Source: Vitis vinifera | Taxonomy: Eukaryota; Streptophyta; Magnoliopsida; Vitales; Vitaceae | Length of the DNA stretch: 64,000 nucleotides | Direction of reading: 5' to 3' | Assembly: GCF_030704535.1 (NCBI RefSeq) | Contig: NC_081814.1 | Location: forward strand, 26,142,001 to 26,206,000 | Part shown: positions 58,920 to 64,000 of the stretch, one piece after another | Numbering within the stretch: position 1 is the first letter of the stretch | How the letters are laid out: each line of letters begins with the position of its first letter | Position numbers and translations under genes: made by a program | The notes under the pieces: model-generated | What the model was told of the DNA's origin: nothing | The model's database searches: none | Seen by the model: the letters and a program-made list of their open reading frames with translations, nothing else

Positions 58920-61206
58920 TCATTCAGATGTCAATGAAGTTGGCTCTGCCTGCCATTTCCAAACATCAACTTGTCCAGTTCCATCCCCAGTGAAAACAAG
59001 TCCCCCCGGACCTATCTGAATCTCTCGGACTTCTTCTTTTGCAAATATCCTGCCCTTCTCAGTGAATCTATGCCACAACAAATAAAATTAGTCAACCAAG
59101 AAACAGGGAAGAATGTTCTGTTTACAAAGAATAATGGAATTAAGAAGGGAAATAAAACCTAGAAAGTAATGGTTATACTCACGATGGTAATTCATAAAGC
59201 CGCACAGAATTGTCATTGCAAGAGCACAACAATATTGGTTTCCCTTCCGAATTGTTCATACCAAAAAGAGATAGCACACCCTGTAACAAGAAGCAGAGTA
59301 TAACAGCATTATGACAGAAATATATCAGCATTACCACCCATCATTCCCTTGATAAAAGGGTTCCTAGAAGCAAACCAAAATCCACAGTTCATAAATTAAG
59401 ATATAAAAAGAACTGAATGACAATAACCTACATGTTCTTCATTGCGTGTGTAAGTCACTTCCAGGTTGCCAGCTTCAGTAGCAAACCAAACCTGCACCAA
59501 AACAAGAATCAGAACAGACATCAAGTCCAATATCCATGGTGAATATAATAAATGTAAGAAATGAAACCGACCTTAATTGTTTGGTCCAATGAACATGATA
59601 TTAAATAGGGACCCCAACAAACAAGAGACATCACAACTGATGCATGCTCCTTCAGTGTATGAATACATTGTAATGTATCAAGATCCCACACCTGAAAGGA
59701 ATATGATAATCAATCATATATACACATTTCATCAAGAAATATTATGAACCATGACACTGGAACAACTGAGCAATATTAAACCTACTCTTATTGTATTGTC
59801 CATGGAACCAGAATATAGCCTCCCATCACCTACTGTGAGTGAAACCACAGCACCATTGTGGCCTTCCAATGTTGTAGCTGGCTCAAAAGCATTGTTTCCC
59901 TTATTGGCTTTCCATGCATATATAGTGCCATTCTGCAGCACCAAAAATTAAAAATAAGAAATAACTTTGTAGTGTGACCCCAACAAGTTGAAATAGCAAA
60001 AGAGAAGAAAAAAAAAAGAAAGGGGTCGGAATCAAATGTGCAAGTTCTCTCACACTGCTATTTTCAGGAATGGGAAGTTGGACTCCATTAGTCATTTGAA
60101 GGGGTCATATAATATACCAAATCATTACCATTCCTAAGAGAAGGACACAGAAAGTTAAAACTATCAAGAAATTTACCTGTGCCCCCGCAAATAGCATATC
60201 ATTATTCACCACCATAGCATAAATTTGCCCAACTGGTCCGTCAAGAGAGAGATCAGTACAAGACTCAATATTCCATGCCTGAAACAGTACCAGCACAGAT
60301 ACGATCCCATACATCAAATTCTTATTAAACTGAATTGAACAAACAAATTGAAGAGAAAAGGAATAAGATGTGTTTCAATCTTACCTTAACAACATCTTTT
60401 ATTCCAGCAAATAGCCAAGGGCCTGCACTGATTAAGGACCCAATTTCCCCTCCAAGATTGACCACACCATCACATTGACCAGTATGGCAGTCCCAAACCC
60501 GTATATACCCATCTCTACTGGCAGTATAGAGCTTCTCTGAGCCAGAAGGAAGCACAATTCCTGAGATGGCCTGAACAAAGAAAAAAAAATTCTCATGGAT
60601 AAGATGTTCAATTTAACCAATTAACAAAAGCACCATCTTAATTACTGCACCAACTACCTTGATGTGCCCATTAAGCTCTGCCAACTTGAAAACCCCATGG
60701 CCCTTAAACCAGGAATGGAGATACTGGCACTTATCTGCCTCCACACAATTTCCATGTAGCCAGTACTTGCAGACCCTTTCTCCAATTACTTTCTGTGTAA
60801 TTCCATTTCCAGAGCTACTTCCTGCTCTTGTTGGACTTGATGAACACCTTAGATTAGTTGAGTCCCATTCACCCTTCTGATCAGAATAGAGAGTCCCCTC
60901 CCTGTTGTTTCTATGGGATTGATTTGAAGCTGATGAACGCTTCGGAGTTGTTGAACCTGATGACCTATCCAGACTCGTTAAACTTGATGCACGCTTCGAA
61001 TCAGAGTCGGGATTCCTCTGCCAGCAGTTTTTGTGGAACTGATTTGAAATTTGATAGTGGGTGTTTTGGGGCAATTCTTGGTGCAGGAACCTACAAGGGT
61101 TTCTGTTGCACCTCCCACGGAGCCAATAGGAACAAACCATGTTGTTCACACGTCTTCTTCCCCTTTCATTTTTGTCTCCAACCAATCTTGATGGCTTGAT
61201 GTCCAT
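58920..61206 (-). CDS. CCCH zinc finger and WD40 repeat protein (ZFWD-like), intact
   Basis: Eight coding exons, 61206-60658, 60570-60385, 60278-60177, 59932-59786, 59691-59572, 59491-59432, 59280-59183 and 59067-58920, join in frame to 469 residues. Residues 25-42 form a CCCH finger (C-x7-C-x4-C-x3-H), and a second one (VCKYWLHGNCVEADKCQYLH) lies near 145-165; between them is a Ser/Arg-rich linker. From about residue 175 on are WD40 repeats (GYIRVWDC, AWNIESC, GTIYAWKA, VWDLDTLQC, VWFAT, VDVWKW). This is the plant ZFWD architecture (zinc finger CCCH proteins with WD40); such proteins are thought to bind RNA through the fingers and partners through the propeller. An upstream in-frame ATG at 61257 lies in the probable 5' UTR; MDIKPSRL is the better start. 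Confidence 0.9.
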
Positions 61207-61247
61207 GGCTATATCACAAAAAATACATAGGTAGAACGTATAAGTTT

Positions 61248-61690
61248 GCTGCACCAAAAAAAATCCTTCAAAATCCTAACGTCAACATCGAGAAAACCCT
61301 TAAATCTATGATCTTCAATTTAAAACCCTCAGAAATCCACCATGATCCTCAATTTAAAACACACAGAAATCCACCACGAATAGCTGCTAAACATCAATTA
61401 AAATAAAATAATTTCATCTCTTCACATCCATCAAACCCTTAACTTTCCAATTCTTAAAAACTTCAATCCAAAACCCATATCTATCAGAATCTTTAAATTT
61501 CCAATTCTCAATTCAAAATACCATATAAATCCACCAACCCATCTTCGATATGAATCAAAACCCTCAAGCAAAAACCCAAAATATAAAGAAAGAAACAAAC
61601 CTGAAGAAGAAGAAGAAGAAAACAAGAGAAGAAGGCGGTCTTCAGAGAGGACTACAAGCTTACCGTTATGTTCTTTATCTCTTCTGTTTC
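61248..61690 (-). other. Probable 5' UTR with intron of the ZFWD gene
   Basis: On the - strand a pyrimidine-rich leader with repeated CTT ends in TTCAG followed by GTTTGTTTC (donor at 61600), and TTTTTGGTGCAG (acceptor ending 61249) precedes the coding exon. This suggests a leader intron of about 350 bp. Confidence 0.5.
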
Positions 61691-61698
61691 TATTTATA
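61691..61698 (-). promoter_or_regulatory. TATA box of the ZFWD gene
   Basis: TATAAATA on the - strand, about 90 bp upstream of the presumed leader donor. A GC-rich patch (GCGCCGCCGCGCCGCG at 61801-61816) lies about 110 bp further upstream and is unusual in this AT-rich window. Confidence 0.55.
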
Positions 61699-62103
61699 GG
61701 CGTTGGGATCCTTGTAATGCAAGTAAGCGCGGGAATGTTTAAAATTTGAATTTCCGTTAAACGGGCGCGTACTGTTTACCTGACTTGATCTGTCCGTTAG
61801 GCGCCGCCGCGCCGCGAAAGTAAATAAAAAATTACAAAAAAAAAAAAAAAAATTGAAAAGAAAGATTAGGAATCAGTAGGAAAATAACAAAAAAAAAAAA
61901 AAAAAAGGTTTATAAGTTTTCATAACAAGTAAATTTTTCTTGAAAAATCAATATATTTTAATGGTTTATAAATTAATATATTTTATTGTAGTAATGGTTT
62001 TTTTCTCTAATGAGAACATTCATATCAAAATTTTATTAATTAAAAATATATTTTAATCTTTTTTATAATAAATTTATAAATTATTACTAATATTTACATA
62101 AAC

Positions 62104-62108
<5 letters not shown>

Positions 62109-62163
<55 letters not shown>
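62109..62163. repeat. (AT)n microsatellite
   Basis: About 55 bp of uninterrupted alternating TA. Confidence 0.9.
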
Positions 62164-62167
<4 letters not shown>

Positions 62168-62327
62168 TATTATTTATTAATAATGAAATAATTATTAATA
62201 AATTTATTATTTACATAAATTAAAGAATATATATATACATATATTCTAAACCCTCACTAATTATTTATTATTAATTTATTAAAAATTAATATTGAATCAA
62301 ATAAATCAAAAAATGTATTAGGTGTTA

Positions 62328-62330
<3 letters not shown>

Positions 62331-62362
<32 letters not shown>
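62331..62362. repeat. (AT)n microsatellite
   Basis: About 32 bp of alternating TA. Confidence 0.9.
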
Positions 62363-62367
<5 letters not shown>

Positions 62368-63009
62368 CATACAAAACGGAATTAATTTATAACAATTATA
62401 AATAGTCATAATAATCTCACATTGAGAGATAGAAATCTTGTGTGTTGATTCCTTGAAAATAAATGGGGTTCACTTTTTATTTTTATATTTTATAAAAATA
62501 AGAGTATTTTGATAAGTTGTTTTAAAAAACACTTTTTAAAAAATAAAAAGGAAAAAACTTGTTTGAATAAGTTGCTTTTAAAACTAATTTTCTAATTTAA
62601 ATTTTATAAAAATGTTATAAATTCTATTTATAATTTAATTAATGTCTTATTAAAAATAAAAATACTTTTTAATTACAAATAAATAAAAAAACAAATATTT
62701 TTTTAGTAAAATATGAGTAGAAATATTATAACAAAATCATATATTACATTTTCTTTTATAAAAAAAAATATTTTAGTATATGTTATAAAAATATAGATAT
62801 TAATATCTTCATAATTGATTTTTTTTTTGTTAAATTTGAATAATAAATTTTACAGATATTCATTATAACAATATTTTATTTAAAATAATTTTAAAAACAA
62901 ATAAAGTTTAAATTTTTTAACATAAACAAACCAAAATTTTCATTTCATGCAAATATGTAGCAATCAATTACGAGCACAAAGTATTCTAGAATGCTTTGAT
63001 TTATTCTAG

Positions 63010-63777
63010 GGTTATTTGGATAAGTGACTCAAAATAAATGCAAAATTGTAAAAGTAACCTCACCAGTTAATTGTTTTGAGAGATGACCTAATTTGGACAT
63101 TTTTACCCTTATTTATTTCCCTCCAAAAACACATAAGATCCCCACCAAATACATGATATCCTTCAATAAGCAGAAAACTTTAGTTTTACCTCTCTCATCG
63201 GTACACTGTGAGTACATCCCTATACACCATCTCTGTAACCCACCAATAAAATTGAGTGAAGAGAAGCAAAAAAGAGTAGAGAAACAGAGAAGAGTAAGAT
63301 CCCCCACCAAAGACATGATATCTCTCCAAAAACAAAACATTTTAGTTTTACCTCTCTCATCGGTACTACAATCTATCTGCATATCTCTCACTAACATTGT
63401 GAGTACGTCCTTATACACCATTACTGCAACCCACCATCACAATTGAGGTAATAGAAGCAGAGCAGATTTAAAGAAAAACATATGGCGAGGTCGAATGAAG
63501 GTATGCAAACCCATTTGGGAAAAAAAAAACTTACCTTAGTTTTGCTATTCTCAACATTATTTGGTTGTAGGGAAAAAAAATGAAATTTTTAGAGTTAACA
63601 TGAGTGAAATTTTTTGTTAAAAAGATTTGTATGAAAAGAGTAAAGTTCGTATTTAACATGTAAAAAATGGACGTAACTAGTGTTAAGTTCTTTATATATA
63701 AAACTTGAAGATAGTTGAGTACAGTTCAACATGTTAATCTACAACTTTGCGGGATTGAGTTACTTATCCAAATAACT
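63010..63777. mobile_element. Possible short inverted-repeat element
   Basis: GTTATTTGGATAAGTGACTC at 63011-63030 returns as its reverse complement at 63757-63776 with one mismatch; the repeat is 23 bp with two mismatches overall. The pair encloses 768 bp. I see no clear target duplication, so it may be a MITE with decayed flanks or the terminal repeats of a longer structure. Confidence 0.45.
63130..63470 (+). repeat. Imperfect tandem duplication, ~170-bp unit
   Basis: The block 63130-63295 (AAGATCCCCACCAAA, TTTAGTTTTACCTCTCTCATCGGTAC, TGTGAGTAC.TCC, TATACACCAT) is repeated at 63297-63470 with the same phrases in order plus a ~25-bp insertion. It lies directly upstream of the possible MULE-like start codon. 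Confidence 0.8.
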
Positions 63778-64000
63778 ACTATTTTAATATTGTCTTTTTG
63801 TATCAATAATTCAATTTATTTATTTGCTTTTGCTATAGTGATTGATGAAGCGGGAATAATGCTTTTGTATGAAGGAGATTGGGTGCAAAATGGAAACATA
63901 TACTACTTTGAAGGTTGCCAAGGTAAAGGCATTGAACTTAAGAAGACTACAACATATGAAGAATTATTGAAGATTGTTTGTCACATTTTGAAAGTAGATC
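63482..64000 (+). CDS. MULE (MuDR-type) transposase-like gene, 5' end
   Basis: A short first exon (63482-63500, MARSNE plus one base) ends at GTATGC. An intron of about 340 bp closes at TATAG (63838), and the second exon (63839 on) reads in frame to the window end: a segment with LLYEGDWVQNGNIYYFEG and then TTYEELLKIVCHILKVD. That pairing, a short beta-rich piece followed by TYEEL.KIV, is what I know from the N-terminal part of plant MuDR/MULE transposases and their domesticated relatives. The catalytic part lies outside the window, so activity and copy type cannot be judged. The first exon is the weakest part of the model; translation could start elsewhere. Confidence 0.5.

Larger units (their letters stand above)
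61830..63009. other. AT-rich DNA upstream of the ZFWD gene
   Basis: Two A runs (61836-61852 and 61891-61906), two AT microsatellites, and otherwise A/T-biased DNA with no gene. 62837-63009 is matched in reverse complement by 41152-41327. Confidence 0.7.
52085..63012. repeat. Right arm of a large inverted duplication
   Basis: Reverse-complement partner of 41152-49480. It is longer (10.9 against 8.3 kb) because it keeps the ZFWD promoter region and 5' exons (60759-62836), which the left arm lost, and because of an extra block at about 56350-58660. The inner end of the similarity is within about 15 bp of the tRNA-like gene. The outer end is at the start of a 23-bp inverted repeat at 63010. Confidence 0.85.

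Noticed and set aside
63093..63446. 117-codon ORF on the + strand
   Set aside because: It spans the 170-bp tandem duplication and is composed of its repeated phrases; its amino-acid content and lack of motif suggest chance.

Overview
The window is plant nuclear DNA. Introns have GT/AG borders, intergenic DNA is very AT-rich, and long microsatellites and plant-type transposons are present. The gene content (G-type lectin receptor kinases in tandem, GEM-like GRAM proteins, a CCCH/WD40 protein, an Athila-type Ty3/gypsy relic) suggests a woody eudicot. Grapevine (Vitis) is my best guess from memory of similar sequences, but this is inference, not a search result.

Layout. (1) 1-5.2 kb: 3' part of a decayed Athila-like Ty3/gypsy retrotransposon on the + strand (protease, RT, RNase H, integrase, then a separate downstream ORF), broken by several stops and a frameshift. 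(2) 5.97-40.6 kb: a young head-to-tail array of a ~15-kb unit: two whole units (5969-21241 and 21258-36365) and one partial unit (36385-40625). Each unit starts with a G-type lectin S-receptor-like kinase (SRLK) gene on the - strand. Copy A (6703-10224) can be spliced into an uninterrupted 837-residue receptor kinase. Copies B and C share a ~0.79-kb deletion that removes the two exons coding the catalytic and activation segments; C also has a 4-nt frameshift. Each full unit also holds an older, shuffled SRLK pseudogene. Its first exon is split by a 3.3-kb TG...CA element with 5-bp target duplication (solo-LTR-like), which itself carries a 1-kb non-autonomous hAT element with an 8-bp target duplication. 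(3) 41.15-63.01 kb: a large imperfect inverted duplication. Each arm carries a GEM-like GRAM gene converging on a CCCH/WD40 (ZFWD-type) gene. Both GEM-like genes look intact (212 aa each). The right ZFWD gene is intact (469 aa); the left one lost its promoter and N-terminus in a ~2.1-kb deletion. The ~2.6-kb spacer between the arms holds an unusual three-LTR TRIM retroelement and a tRNA-Ser(AGA)-like gene. (4) 61.7-64 kb: AT-rich DNA, a tandem repeat, a 23-bp inverted-repeat pair, and the start of a MULE-transposase-like gene running off the window.

Functionally, the array encodes plasma-membrane receptors of the self-incompatibility/defence SRK family, of which only copy A keeps a complete kinase. 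The inverted duplication holds two gene families with an intact copy on each side or one intact and one truncated copy. It could give hairpin transcripts if transcription crossed the centre. All identities stated here are by eye; no alignment was run.
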